NCBI RefSeq assembly: GCF_000381345.1
Contig: NZ_KB906420.1
Span: 1 to 39,198 of the forward strand
Origin: Deinococcus apachensis DSM 19763
GTDB taxonomy: Bacteria > Deinococcota > Deinococci > Deinococcales > Deinococcaceae
Length of the DNA stretch: 39,198 nt
Reading direction: 5' to 3'
Positions 8,508-17,456 of this stretch are shown here, one piece after another. Made by a program: the position numbers and the translations under genes. The notes under the pieces are model-generated. The model was not told where the DNA came from and did not search any database. It saw nothing but the letters and a program-made list of their open reading frames with translations. The number at the start of each line of letters is the position of its first letter. Within the stretch, counting starts at the first letter, position 1.

Positions 8508-10154
8508 TCAGGCGTGTTGGGCGGGTTGAGCTGCGCCCAGATGGTACAGACGGCGGCCAGGGTATGCCCTCGTGTGCTCGCCTTCCCTCAGCACCCGTTC
8601 CCCGTTCACCCAGACGTCGCGCACGCCCTCCGACAGCTCCTCAGCGTCTGGGTAGGTCGCCCGGTCGCGCACAGTGGCCGGGTCGAAGATCACCACGTCC
8701 GCGAAGGCCCCGGCGCGCAGCTCGCCGCGTCCCTCCAGCCCGAGGTGTCTCGCGGGCAGGCCGGTCATCCGGTGGACGGCCTCCTCCAGGCTTAGGATCT
8801 GGCGCTCGCGGACGTAATGGGCCAGCAACCGGGTGAAGTTCCCGAACGCGCGGGGATGGCCCCCGGTGCCGCCGTCGGTCCGGGCGGCCGGGTCGTACCC
8901 CGCCGCGTCCGAACCCAGCATGACCCAGGGTTCCCGCAGTTGACGTTCGATGTTCTCCTCGCTCATCAGGTGGTACAGGGCGCCGACCCATTCGGGCTCC
9001 TGCTCGATCAGGTCGAGCGCGGCGTCAATCCAGTCCTGCCCGCGCTCCTGAGCGATCTCCGCCAGCGAGCGCCCATTGTAGGGCTGGTGGTCGGGGTGCC
9101 TGAGTCCCACCGGGAAGACCGCCTCCGGTCCTGCCAAGTTGCCCAGTGGTTCCCAGGTGCCGTCCGGCTCCAGCATTGCCTGGCGGATGCGGGCGCGGTC
9201 CTCAGGGTCGCGCAGTCGCTCCCGCAGCCGGTCGCCCTCGCTGGCCCAGGGGGGCGTGACCGCCGAGAGGCCCGTGCCCCCCGCGGTGTACAGGTACATG
9301 TCCGCGTAGATCTCCCGGCCCGCGGCGCGCTCGGCGTTCACCCGCTCGATGAGGGGCTCCATCAGGGGCCAGGCCGGACGCCCGGCGGCCTTGAGGTGGT
9401 AGAGGTGCAGCCGCGCCCCGCTGCGCCCGGTGATCTCCAGCGCCTCCGCGAAACCCTCCAGGATGCCCTCGCCCTCCGAGCGCATGTGGGTGATGTAGAT
9501 GCCGCCGAACCGGGCCACCTCCTCGCACACGGCCACCAACTCGTCGGTACTCGCGTAGCTGCCCGGAGGGTAGATCAGCGCGGTGGCGAGCCCGAAGGCG
9601 CCGTCCTCCATCGCCTCACGGGTCACCCGGCGCATCTGGGCCAGTTCCTCGGGGCTGCTCGCGCCCTGGGCGTGTCCTTTGGCGGACATCCGCACGGTGG
9701 CCCCGCCCAGGAAGGAGCCGAAATTGACGGCGGAGCCCACCTCCTCCTGGGCCGCGAGCCAGTCGCCGAAGCGGGTCCAGCCACGTGAGCGCTCGGCCCA
9801 ACGTTCGTCTCCCCCCGGCAGACCGTGGATAGGGAAGCCGTGCGGCTCGCAGGCCACTTTGGGCGCGGGGGTCCAGCCCTCGCCCATGATCTCGGTCGTC
9901 ACGCCCTGCGTCACCTTGCCCAGGCTGCGGGGGTCGTGCAGCAGGCTGGCGACCGAGTGACTCATCACGTCGATGAAGCCGGGGGCGACCACCAGGCCGG
10001 AGGCGTCCACGACCTCGGCTCCTTCGGGCGCGGGCGTGCCGGGTTCGGCGATGCGGGCGATCCGGTCCCCCTCAATCAGCACCTCGGCCCGGCGGCCCGG
10101 GGCACCCGTTCCGTCGATCAGGGTGCCGCCGCTGATCCAGATGGGGGAGCTCAC
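8508..10154 (-). CDS. N-acyl-D-amino acid deacylase-type amidohydrolase
   Basis: A 548-residue amidohydrolase of the D-aminoacylase (DAN) family, expected to remove acyl groups from N-acyl-D-amino acids. Family features are the N-terminal beta-sandwich (SGGTLIDGTGAPGRRAEVLIEGD), PGFIDVMSHS at 58-67, GVTTEIMGEG at 84-93, the metal His in THMRSEG (H223), the next His in LYHLKAAG (H253), the Asp in VMLGSDAAG, and the C-terminal GAFADVVIFDP. Two usual ligands differ: the first His of HxH is Met64, and the Cys of the GNCG loop is Gly93. The GTG start overlaps the stop of the upstream S12 gene as GTGA, showing translational coupling. Function is well supported by family and context, although the metal site is unusual. 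Confidence 0.88.
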   Translation of the reverse strand: MSSPIWISGGTLIDGTGAPGRRAEVLIEGDRIARIAEPGTPAPEGAEVVDASGLVVAPGFIDVMSHSVASLLHDPRSLGKVTQGVTTEIMGEGWTPAPKVACEPHGFPIHGLPGGDERWAERSRGWTRFGDWLAAQEEVGSAVNFGSFLGGATVRMSAKGHAQGASSPEELAQMRRVTREAMEDGAFGLATALIYPPGSYASTDELVAVCEEVARFGGIYITHMRSEGEGILEGFAEALEITGRSGARLHLYHLKAAGRPAWPLMEPLIERVNAERAAGREIYADMYLYTAGGTGLSAVTPPWASEGDRLRERLRDPEDRARIRQAMLEPDGTWEPLGNLAGPEAVFPVGLRHPDHQPYNGRSLAEIAQERGQDWIDAALDLIEQEPEWVGALYHLMSEENIERQLREPWVMLGSDAAGYDPAARTDGGTGGHPRAFGNFTRLLAHYVRERQILSLEEAVHRMTGLPARHLGLEGRGELRAGAFADVVIFDPATVRDRATYPDAEELSEGVRDVWVNGERVLREGEHTRAYPGRRLYHLGAAQPAQHA

Positions 10155-11632
10155 ACCTCTTCCAGCGCGGGGAGGTTGGGGGTGGCCGTTTCTGCCTCGG
10201 CCCGCTCGCGCGGGTAGAGCCGCACGACGACCTTCAGGAACTCGACCTGCCCCCCCGCATCCCGCAGGAAGTCGATGGCGTAGCCGTCCATGTCGCCGCC
10301 GCTGATGATCGCGCGGTCAGGGGCGATGAAGCGCAGCGCCGCGTCCTTGGTGCCGCCCGCCGCAGTATCTGGGACCAGCAGGGTGAGCACACCCTCCCGG
10401 ACCTCCACCCCGATCTTGAGCGGCTGCCCCACGACCAGGTAGTTGCCCGCCAGGTCATTGAGCTCGTCCTCGCCAGGCTGGTAGGCGTCCGTCTCGGGCG
10501 GCGTGAGACCCAGCACCTCGCGCTTGACCCACTCGCTCAGCTTGCGGTTGTAGGCGTGCCCGTTGCTGGCATTCGTCAGGGCGATGAAGCCGACCTTGCG
10601 GTCCGGCGACACCCAGAAGTCCGACTGGTGCCCCATGGTGGTCCCGCCATGGCTGATGATCAGCGCGTCCTCGTACTGGTCGAGAAACCAGCTCTGCCCG
10701 ATCTGGCCCCGCTCGCCCGGAAAGCCGTTGAGCGCGATACCGATGGGCCGCACGGGCGTCCACAGACGGCTGCGGTCCAGCGTCTCCAGCGGCGAGGGTC
10801 CGGCAGCTTCGGCCCCTCCATCGCCAGACTTGCCTTCCTGCGCCTCTGGCCTAGTGGCCATCGTGCCTGACATGACGTAGTGGGCGTACTTCGCCATGTC
10901 GTTCACGGTCGAGGAGCAGGTGCTGCCCGCCGGACCCGCCGAGCGCACCATCAGCCAGGGCCGCTGCACCTTGAACTCGTCCTCGATCTTGTTGTGCCCG
11001 GCCGCGAAGCGGTGGGTCATGATCATGTTGGGGAAGAACAGGGTGTGGTCCATGCCCAGCGGCTTCAGGACCAGCTCCGTGACGGCAGCCTCCCAGGTCA
11101 TCCCGGTGACGACCTCGATCACCCGCCCGGCCACGTAGAAGCCCGCGTTGTTGTAGCTCCAGTGGCCCCGCAGCGGCACGACCTGCGGCGCCTCGGCGAG
11201 CTTGTCCAACACCCGCGCCAGCGCGTCGTCGCCGTCACCGGTGTCCTCGAACAGGTCGCCTTGGAACCCGCCCTGGTGAGTCAGCGTGTCGAGGATGGTC
11301 AGCTGCGCCGCCACCGACTCGTCTTTGAGCCTGAAGTCGGGCAGGTAGGTCCGCACCGTGTCGTCCCGCTTCAGCTTGCCCTGCGCCTCCAGCGCCGAGA
11401 TCGTCAGCGAGGTCAGGGTCTTGGTGGTGCTGCCGATTTGGAAGATGGTGTCCTCGGTGATCGGCAGCGGGTTTTCCACACTGGTCACGCCCAGGGTCAC
11501 GAAGTGGTCGCCGTCCGGCGTGAGCAGGCCCAGGGCCACGCCGGGAACCTTGTACTCCTCCAGGAGACGCCTGGCCTCCTGCTCGAAGCGCGAGGCGAGG
11601 TCGGTGCTGCTTTCTGGGGTGGTGGCGGTCAT
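10151..11632 (-). CDS. S12-family serine hydrolase (beta-lactamase/D-aminopeptidase-like), copy 2
   Basis: A 493-residue paralogue of the hydrolase at 5765-7231, similar over the whole length with long identical blocks such as TVRTYLPDFRLKDESVAA and HWSYNNAGFYVAGRVIEV. Catalytic motifs are conserved: GSTTKT for the nucleophile Ser and Lys, SYNNAG, and ISHGGTT. Differences concentrate in the linker after TMATRPEAQ and in the C-terminal beta-barrel. The ribosome binding site AAGGAG precedes the ATG at 11632. It overlaps the D-aminoacylase start by four bases, so the two are translated together. Likely a cytoplasmic peptidase or esterase for D-residue substrates, by context. Keeping two divergent copies in one operon suggests different substrate ranges. 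Confidence 0.88.
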   Translation of the reverse strand: MTATTPESSTDLASRFEQEARRLLEEYKVPGVALGLLTPDGDHFVTLGVTSVENPLPITEDTIFQIGSTTKTLTSLTISALEAQGKLKRDDTVRTYLPDFRLKDESVAAQLTILDTLTHQGGFQGDLFEDTGDGDDALARVLDKLAEAPQVVPLRGHWSYNNAGFYVAGRVIEVVTGMTWEAAVTELVLKPLGMDHTLFFPNMIMTHRFAAGHNKIEDEFKVQRPWLMVRSAGPAGSTCSSTVNDMAKYAHYVMSGTMATRPEAQEGKSGDGGAEAAGPSPLETLDRSRLWTPVRPIGIALNGFPGERGQIGQSWFLDQYEDALIISHGGTTMGHQSDFWVSPDRKVGFIALTNASNGHAYNRKLSEWVKREVLGLTPPETDAYQPGEDELNDLAGNYLVVGQPLKIGVEVREGVLTLLVPDTAAGGTKDAALRFIAPDRAIISGGDMDGYAIDFLRDAGGQVEFLKVVVRLYPRERAEAETATPNLPALEEV

Positions 11633-11699
11633 GGTGTTCTCCTTGGTGAGGGAAGCTGGAGGAGGCGGGCGAACTTGTCGCGAGGACCGACTTTTCCTG

Positions 11700-11725
11700 C
11701 CGCCGCGAAGGGGGAAACGCGGCGG
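11700..11725 (-). terminator. GC-rich stem-loop between peptide-binding protein and S12 genes
   Basis: The arms CCGCCGCG (11700-11707) and CGCGGCGG (11718-11725) form a perfect 8-base stem with a 10-base loop, in the 118-base gap after the solute-binding protein gene. No T-run follows on the minus strand. It is better read as a transcript-stabilising or partial attenuation structure that would give more binding protein than downstream enzymes than as a full terminator. Confidence 0.45.
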
Positions 11726-11750
11726 GCATGGACGTGGCAGCCAGAGCGGC

Positions 11751-13424
11751 TTACTTGCTGAGCACGCGGAACAGATTGGTGTTGTTGAACTCCGGGTAGC
11801 CCTTAAGGGCTGACGTGGTGGCTGCGAAGGCCAGCGGCTGCGGCAGCGGGAAAGCGTAGGTCTGCTGGTTCAGGTAGCGCAGCACCGTGCGGTATAGGGG
11901 CCTCCGGGCATTCTGGCCCACGGTGTCGCGGGCCTTGTCCAGCATTTCTTCCAGCTTGGGGTCTTTGAAGTTGGTGGCTGGGGCCAGGATGCCGCCGGAG
12001 CTGTACAGCCCGCGCAGCACGGTGTCGGGGTCCGCGCCGCCCCAGGTCAGCGCACCAAAGGCTGATTTGCCGCCCAGCAGCCTGGCGTTGGCCGCACTGA
12101 GTTCCAGGGTACTGATGGTGGCGTGGAACTTGGGGTTCAGCTTCTCGATGTTCTGTTTGAAGATGCCCGCAATGACGTCGGATATTCCGAGGCCAGCGTA
12201 GGTCTCCAGGGGAACGGTGAAGCCGGTAGTCCACAGCTTGCCTCCAAATGCCTGCTTGAGTTCGGCCTCGGCGGTCTTGAGGTTGTAGGCGGGGGGCCTG
12301 AGCGTTTTGTCCTCGGCCCAGTTATTGGGAGGCAGGGTGGTGTTGCGGGCTTGAGCAAAGCCCTTCTGTCCGTCGCGGACATAGGTCTTGGTGTCGAACA
12401 GCGCCGCGAACGCGCGGCGAACGTGAATATCGCTGAAGAAGTTGACAGGAATGTTGTTCTCGGCCAGTTGGCCAGCGGGCAGCAGCTTGTCGTCCTTGAT
12501 GTTCTGGTTGAACAGGATCACGCCGGTCAGGTTTTGGGTGGGCAGATCCTCGTAGACCTTGACACCGGGAACGCCCTTGAGTTTTGCCAGCGTGTCGCGG
12601 TCGGGGACGATGGCGATGTCGGCGTCCCCCTTTTGCAGCGCCAGCACGCGAGCAGTGTCGCTGTCCACCTTCTGAATAATGACGTTTTTCAGTTTGGGTG
12701 CGCCCCCCCAGTAACCGTCAAAGCCCCTCATGACGAAGCGGCTGGGATCGCGCGCCACGAACTGGTACGCCCCGGTGCCGATAGGCTTTTGCGCCAGCGT
12801 GGAGTTGGACACGTCCTTGCCCATAAAGGCGGCGAAGTCTCTGGCCGTGCCGCTCCAGTCGCCGCCCGCCACCAGCGCCTTCATTGGCACGATGTACGTC
12901 GTCGTGATGGAATCCAGCAGGCTGGGGACGTTACGGTCCAGAGTCAGCACCAGTTGCCCCGCTGCATTGCACTTGACCAGGCTCGACAGCTTGGCGAAGG
13001 TGAAGGTCTTCTTGACCTCCGGCGTGAAGCCGGGAATGCTCAGCAGATTGGCGCGAACCTGCGCGGCCCGCGACGTTTCGCTGCCCACCAAGAAGGTGCG
13101 GCGCATCGAATACTCGACGTCGGCGCAGGTCATGGTGCTGCCGTCGTGGAACTTGACCCCTTTTCGCAGGGTAAAGGTGGTGGTCTTGCCGTCCTTGCTC
13201 TGGGTGAAGCCGGTGGCGAGCAGCGGTTCGTACCTACCAAAGTTGTTAAGGTACAGGCCCTCGTACATCTGCATGGTCGGCAACGCGTCATAGGTCACCA
13301 GGGCCTGCGCGGGTTCCACACTGGCGGTGGCCGAGGAAACTTGGTAGACCAGCGCGTCTTTCGGCGTTGCCAGGGCGCTTGAGGCAATGAGAGCCAGGGT
13401 CAGGGTGGGCAGGGAGCGCTTCAT
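11751..13424 (-). CDS. ABC transporter substrate-binding protein, family 5 (peptide/dipeptide)
   Basis: A 557-residue extracellular solute-binding protein of the DppA/OppA type (SBP_bac_5). The N-terminus MKRSLPTLTLALIASSALA is a typical signal peptide with likely cleavage after ALA. Family landmarks are PTMQMYEGLYLNNFGRYEP, the conserved FTLRKGVKFHDGSTMTCADV block, PIGTGAYQFVARD, and VRRAFAALFDTKTYV. The start at 13424 is chosen because the ribosome binding site GGAGG lies just before it; the longer frame to 13484 has no such support. It follows the DppC-type gene after 105 bases and should deliver peptides to the two permeases. Ligand specificity cannot be read from sequence. No ATPase gene is present in the window. 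Confidence 0.93.
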   Translation of the reverse strand: MKRSLPTLTLALIASSALATPKDALVYQVSSATASVEPAQALVTYDALPTMQMYEGLYLNNFGRYEPLLATGFTQSKDGKTTTFTLRKGVKFHDGSTMTCADVEYSMRRTFLVGSETSRAAQVRANLLSIPGFTPEVKKTFTFAKLSSLVKCNAAGQLVLTLDRNVPSLLDSITTTYIVPMKALVAGGDWSGTARDFAAFMGKDVSNSTLAQKPIGTGAYQFVARDPSRFVMRGFDGYWGGAPKLKNVIIQKVDSDTARVLALQKGDADIAIVPDRDTLAKLKGVPGVKVYEDLPTQNLTGVILFNQNIKDDKLLPAGQLAENNIPVNFFSDIHVRRAFAALFDTKTYVRDGQKGFAQARNTTLPPNNWAEDKTLRPPAYNLKTAEAELKQAFGGKLWTTGFTVPLETYAGLGISDVIAGIFKQNIEKLNPKFHATISTLELSAANARLLGGKSAFGALTWGGADPDTVLRGLYSSGGILAPATNFKDPKLEEMLDKARDTVGQNARRPLYRTVLRYLNQQTYAFPLPQPLAFAATTSALKGYPEFNNTNLFRVLSK

Positions 13425-13529
13425 GGGTGAACCTCCGGAGGAGAAGTGAGCGGGTGAACGAGGGGTGGTCGGCACGCGCAACAATGCGGAGGGGTCAGGG
13501 TTAAGGGGGAGGACCGGAGAGTGGCGGCA

Positions 13530-14528
13530 TCAGCGGTTCCGGGGGTCTAACGCCTCGGCCAGGGAGTCGCCCAGCAGGCTCCAGCCCAGGCTGTAGGCAA
13601 AAATGCACAGGCCCGGAAAGAGGGTGACGTACCAGTATGCGAAGGGCTGGCCGGGCGGCCCCTGGATCCACTTCTGGGCCAGGGCGATCAATTGCCCCCA
13701 GTCGGCGTAACCCAGCGGCGTGCCCAGTCCCAGGAAGGACAGGGTTCCGGCCACGATGGGCAGGCTGCCCATTTCCAGCACCACGATGGTCAGCAGCGGC
13801 CCGATGGCATTAGGCAGCACGTGACGCAGCGCGACGCGCGCCCGGCTGGCTCCCAGGCTCTGCGCCGCCGCCGCGAACTCCAACTCGCGCAGCCGCAGCA
13901 CCTCCGACCTCACCACGCGGGCCAGTCCTGCCCACGACACCAGGCTCAGGGCGATGACGATATTCAGCAGCCCCGGCCCCAGCGCGGCCACCAGCACCAG
14001 GATCAGCACCAGCGCGGGAAAGGCGAAGATCACGTCGGTCAGGCGCATCAGCAGGTTGTCGATCGCGCCACCCAGGAAGCCAGCAGTCAGGCCCACCAGT
14101 GAGCCGAGGCTCACGGTGGTCGCCAGCACCGTCAGACCCAGGAAAAAGGCAGTGCGCGTGCCCCAGACCAGGCCGTAACGGATATCGTACCCGTTCACGC
14201 GGCCCAGTGGCGCGTCGGGGGCCGGTGGATTGGGCTGGGCAGCAAAGCCAACGCGCGGCATCTGGAGGCAAGCGTCGGGGGTCGCCACCACCTCGCGCAG
14301 GTAGGCCAGCGGGCCGGGAATGGTCTGAGTCTCGTTCATGCCCAGCGCCCGGCGGCAGTTGCCCTGCGGCGGGGCAAGCACCGGGGCCAGCAGCGCCGCC
14401 AGCAGGAACAGGCCGACCAAGACCGCTCCCACCCGGGCCAGCCGGTTGCGGCGGAAGAGCCTCGCCCAGAAGCCGTTTCTCGCCTTCCCCCGGACAGCAC
14501 GAGATCCACCTCCACGGACGACAGTCAC
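13530..14528 (-). CDS. ABC transporter permease, DppC-type
   Basis: A 332-residue inner-membrane permease. A first membrane helix (VGAVLVGLFLLAALLAPVLAP, about residues 33-53) is followed by an extended extracytoplasmic segment to about residue 118. The binding-protein-dependent transport domain of about five further helices then follows. The coupling-helix (EAA) motif reads EFAAAAQSLGASRARVALRH, then VLPN, as expected for contact with an ATPase. The gene overlaps the DppB-type gene by four bases (ATGA). Together with that permease and the binding protein it forms a peptide importer lacking only its ATPases, which must be encoded elsewhere. Confidence 0.92.
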   Translation of the reverse strand: MTVVRGGGSRAVRGKARNGFWARLFRRNRLARVGAVLVGLFLLAALLAPVLAPPQGNCRRALGMNETQTIPGPLAYLREVVATPDACLQMPRVGFAAQPNPPAPDAPLGRVNGYDIRYGLVWGTRTAFFLGLTVLATTVSLGSLVGLTAGFLGGAIDNLLMRLTDVIFAFPALVLILVLVAALGPGLLNIVIALSLVSWAGLARVVRSEVLRLRELEFAAAAQSLGASRARVALRHVLPNAIGPLLTIVVLEMGSLPIVAGTLSFLGLGTPLGYADWGQLIALAQKWIQGPPGQPFAYWYVTLFPGLCIFAYSLGWSLLGDSLAEALDPRNR

Positions 14529-15553
14529 GCGTACCTCACACGCGGGTCAATGATGGTGTAGGCCAAGTCGGTGCCCAGATTGATGAGGACCACGATGGTC
14601 GCCGCCAGCAGCGCGAAGCCCAGCACGCCCGGCAGGTCGCCCAGCGCCGCCGCCTGCGCGGCCCAGGCTCCGACGCCTGGATAGCCGAACAGCGTCTCGG
14701 CAATCACTGCCCCCTGAAGAAGCCCGGACACACTCAGGCCCGCGAGCGTGATGACTGTCAGCAGGGCGTTGCGCCGCGCGTGCTTGCGAATGACGACCCT
14801 CTCGGTGATTCCCTTGGCACGGGCGGTGCGGATGTAATCGCTGTTCAGGGCTTCGAGCATGCTGGTGCGCGTGCCCTTGATCAGCCCGGCGCTGCCCACG
14901 ATCATCAAGGTAAAGACAGGCATGATCAGGTGCTTGATGGCGTCCCAGAAGACGTCCGGGCGGCCACTCAGCAGGGAATCTATGGTCACGAGTCCGGTCA
15001 CCCGTTTGATCTCACCCGTCAGGAAGTAGATTGCGCTGTCGTTGCTCAGGTTCCCAGTGCCAGGCAGCAGGTTCAGTGCCCCGTAAAAGATCACCAGTAG
15101 CCATACGCCCAGCACGAAACTGGGGGTGCTGTAGCTGATCACGGCGATCACTCGAATCACTGCGTCGGCGGCCTGGCCCCGCTGTACAGCAGCTTTCGAG
15201 CCGAGCCACACGCTCAGACCAATCAGCGGAATCAGGGTAAACAGCGTCAGTTCCAGCGTGGCGGGAAAGCGCGCCATCAGGGTGCTGAGCACCGGCTGCC
15301 CGCTGGTGCGCGAGAAACCCAGATTGCCGCCTAGTGCCTGCCCCAGCCAGCGCCAGTACTGCTCGAAGACGCTGGCGTCCAGGTGGTTGGTCTTGATGAT
15401 CTCCGGGACGCGCGAGAGCTGCGCCAGATCAGTGATGTAGGCGGCGGCGCGCTGCTCAACGGGTATCAGTTGCATCACCAGCACGATCAGAAAGGTCACC
15501 GCCAGCAGGATCAGCGGCAGCGCCAGCAATCGGCGTGTCACAAAGGTCAACAC
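14525..15553 (-). CDS. ABC transporter permease, DppB-type
   Basis: A 342-residue membrane protein of the DppB/OppB family. The N-terminal signature [20 protein letters not shown] is a membrane helix beginning at the cytoplasmic face. The EAA motif is SDYIRTARAKGITERVVIRKH, followed by the conserved ARRNALLTVIT. About six membrane segments are visible. It starts at GTG 15553 and overlaps the end of the acyltransferase gene by seven bases, so transport and the racemase/acyltransferase pair are translationally linked. It pairs with the DppC-type protein as the second half of the pore. Confidence 0.92.
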   Translation of the reverse strand: MLTFVTRRLLALPLILLAVTFLIVLVMQLIPVEQRAAAYITDLAQLSRVPEIIKTNHLDASVFEQYWRWLGQALGGNLGFSRTSGQPVLSTLMARFPATLELTLFTLIPLIGLSVWLGSKAAVQRGQAADAVIRVIAVISYSTPSFVLGVWLLVIFYGALNLLPGTGNLSNDSAIYFLTGEIKRVTGLVTIDSLLSGRPDVFWDAIKHLIMPVFTLMIVGSAGLIKGTRTSMLEALNSDYIRTARAKGITERVVIRKHARRNALLTVITLAGLSVSGLLQGAVIAETLFGYPGVGAWAAQAAALGDLPGVLGFALLAATIVVLINLGTDLAYTIIDPRVRYA

Positions 15554-16323
15554 ACGACCCTCCGCCGGAACAGGTACTGCTGATGGGCGACGTCCACATC
15601 CACCAGGGCATGTCCCGCCTGAAACAGGCTGTCAAAGAGGGGCCTGGTCCGCCGCCGCCACTCCAGGGCCCGCCCCGGCTCCTCGCGCAGCATCCGGTAG
15701 TAGTCCGCCGGGACGCGAACGGCCAGCGCGTCAGGTGTCTCGGCGGGCAACCCGTCGTGGAGAGGATCGAACGCCTCGCCCGCAGGCCAGTTGTCACCCG
15801 CATGTCCGTTCAGATGCGCCGTCACCCGCTCGCTGTCCAGCTGCCACTCCACCTCGAAGCGGTCGGAGGGCACACCCGCGTTGATACCGGTCATCTCGCC
15901 GTAGTAGTTCGGGAGGTAGGTGACCGCTGCCGCTCCGAGCCGGTGAATGTTCAGGTGCGCGTTGGCGAGCAGCAGGGGGTCGAAAGTCCAGCGCACCCGC
16001 GTGACGCCCCGTTCCAGGCACCACGCCCGCTGAAAGTGCTTCAGGCGCTCACCCAGCCCCTGGCGGCGGCAGCGTGGGTGCACACCCAGTCGGTGGGAGT
16101 GCTGGGTGTCCGGCTGGGCCGTGGGGAGCCCGACCAGATAGGCCCACACCTGTCCCTGGCCGTCCACGGCCCCTGCGATCAGGCCGCCGACGTGCTGAAG
16201 GACGTGCAGCAGGATGGGATCTTCCGGCGCGTCGGCCTCTCCCCAGATGGACCGCGCCAGGGGCGGCGTCCGCGCGAGTTCGTCCAGGCCGCCCAGCTCC
16301 CGGACGGTGAGGGCTCCGGTCAC
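15547..16323 (-). CDS. GNAT-superfamily N-acyltransferase (COG3375-like)
   Basis: A 258-residue acyltransferase of the GNAT fold. The acyl-CoA site is visible as [21 protein letters not shown], matching the Q/RxxGxG/A signature, preceded by the strand VWAYLVGLP and followed by [19 protein letters not shown] and a [10 protein letters not shown] segment, which I recognise from COG3375-type proteins. The start is a GTG at 16323 that overlaps the racemase stop as GTGA. In Geobacillus, a GNAT next to N-succinylamino acid racemase succinylates D-amino acids before racemisation. The same role here is an inference from the neighbour and the subfamily. A much longer frame extends upstream but only shadows the racemase. 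Confidence 0.85.
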   Translation of the reverse strand: MTGALTVRELGGLDELARTPPLARSIWGEADAPEDPILLHVLQHVGGLIAGAVDGQGQVWAYLVGLPTAQPDTQHSHRLGVHPRCRRQGLGERLKHFQRAWCLERGVTRVRWTFDPLLLANAHLNIHRLGAAAVTYLPNYYGEMTGINAGVPSDRFEVEWQLDSERVTAHLNGHAGDNWPAGEAFDPLHDGLPAETPDALAVRVPADYYRMLREEPGRALEWRRRTRPLFDSLFQAGHALVDVDVAHQQYLFRRRVVC

Positions 16324-17456
16324 GCGGGGCTCCCGGCGACCGGCCGGGTGACCGGGCCGATCTCCTCGGTTTGCCGAGTGACGCTGTCCAGGAAGGGCAG
16401 GTCCAGGGTCACACCGATACCTGGACCCTGGGGCACGGGCATCAGCCCTCCACGCGTTTCCAGATGCTCGTGGATGAGGTCGCGTGCCCAGTAGCGCGAG
16501 GAGGAGCTGGTGTCGCCGGGCTTGGTGAAGTTCTCCAGGGTGGCGAGGTGGATGTTGTGCGCCCGTCCGACGCCGCTCTCCAGCATGCCGCCGCACCACA
16601 CCGGAGCACTGAAGGCGGCCGTTACGTCGTGGACTCGCCGCGCTTCCAGATGGCCGCCCACCCGACCGACCTTGATGTTGATGAGGCGGCACGCCCCGGT
16701 CTCGAGCGCCTTGCGGGCGTCCTGGGCGGTGGAGATGCACTCGTCCAGACACAGGGGTGTGCGCATGAGAGCCTGGAGCTTGGCGTGGTCACGCAGGTCG
16801 TCCCACGCTAGCGGCTGCTCCATGTAGTCCAGGCCCAGCTCGTCCAGCGCACGCAAGGTGTTCAGGTCGGCCAGGGAGTAGGCGGCGTTGGCGTCCACCG
16901 TCACGGGCAGGCCCGGGAGCGCCTCCTTAACGGCCCGCACCACCTCCACGTCCCAACCGGGCTGAATCTTGAGTTTGATGCGCCGGTAGCCCTGTTCGGC
17001 GTGCTGAAGGGCACTCTCCACCGTGGCCTCCACCGACTTCTGGATGCCCAGCGAAACGCCCACCGGCACCTCGCTGCGCACGCCACCCAGCAGGGTGGAG
17101 AGTGGCAGGCCCAGCCCCCGGGCCCACAGGTCCCAGAAGGCCATCTCCAAAGTGGCGAGGGTCATGCGGTTGCCACGCAAACTGGAGAGGTGACGCATGA
17201 GCTCCTCGGGGTTGTTCCAGCGCCTTCCTAGCACTGCGGGTAGGATGGTCTCCCGCAGCAGCGCCAGTGCGCCACTGATAGTTTCCTCACGGTACTGCGG
17301 CTGGGCGTCCATGACCCCTTCGGCAACCCCCTCCAATCCTTCGCCGAACAGCCGCAGCAGGATAAAGGTCTTATCCCTCACCTCGCCGAAGGAGGTCCGG
17401 AAGGGTTTGAGCAGAGGGAGTGAGACGACGCGGAGTTCGGCACGTTCAAGGAGCAC
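16320..17456 (-). CDS. N-acylamino acid racemase / o-succinylbenzoate synthase family (enolase superfamily)
   Basis: A 378-residue enolase-superfamily enzyme of the OSBS/NSAR (MenC-like) group. The catalytic lysines are K161 and K163 (KLKIQPGWD) and K262 (NIKVGRVGG). Metal ligands are D188 (VDANAAY), E213 (MEQPLAWDD) and D238 (CLDECIS). The motif [20 protein letters not shown] is characteristic. From memory it resembles the D. radiodurans N-acylamino acid racemase over its full length. It should interconvert N-acyl (probably N-succinyl) D- and L-amino acids. OSBS activity in menaquinone synthesis cannot be excluded by sequence, but no other men gene is present and the neighbours handle D-amino acids. 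It starts at GTG 17456 with only a weak ribosome binding site, and is first in the operon. Confidence 0.92.
   Translation of the reverse strand: MLLERAELRVVSLPLLKPFRTSFGEVRDKTFILLRLFGEGLEGVAEGVMDAQPQYREETISGALALLRETILPAVLGRRWNNPEELMRHLSSLRGNRMTLATLEMAFWDLWARGLGLPLSTLLGGVRSEVPVGVSLGIQKSVEATVESALQHAEQGYRRIKLKIQPGWDVEVVRAVKEALPGLPVTVDANAAYSLADLNTLRALDELGLDYMEQPLAWDDLRDHAKLQALMRTPLCLDECISTAQDARKALETGACRLINIKVGRVGGHLEARRVHDVTAAFSAPVWCGGMLESGVGRAHNIHLATLENFTKPGDTSSSSRYWARDLIHEHLETRGGLMPVPQGPGIGVTLDLPFLDSVTRQTEEIGPVTRPVAGSPA

Noticed and set aside
12123..13382. Plus-strand frame of 419 codons
   Set aside because: Antisense to the peptide-binding protein gene, which has a signal peptide and clear family motifs.
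15547..16752. Acyltransferase frame extended to 16752
   Set aside because: The first 143 codons overlap the racemase gene in another frame and look like shadow; the GTGA overlap gives a better start at 16323.
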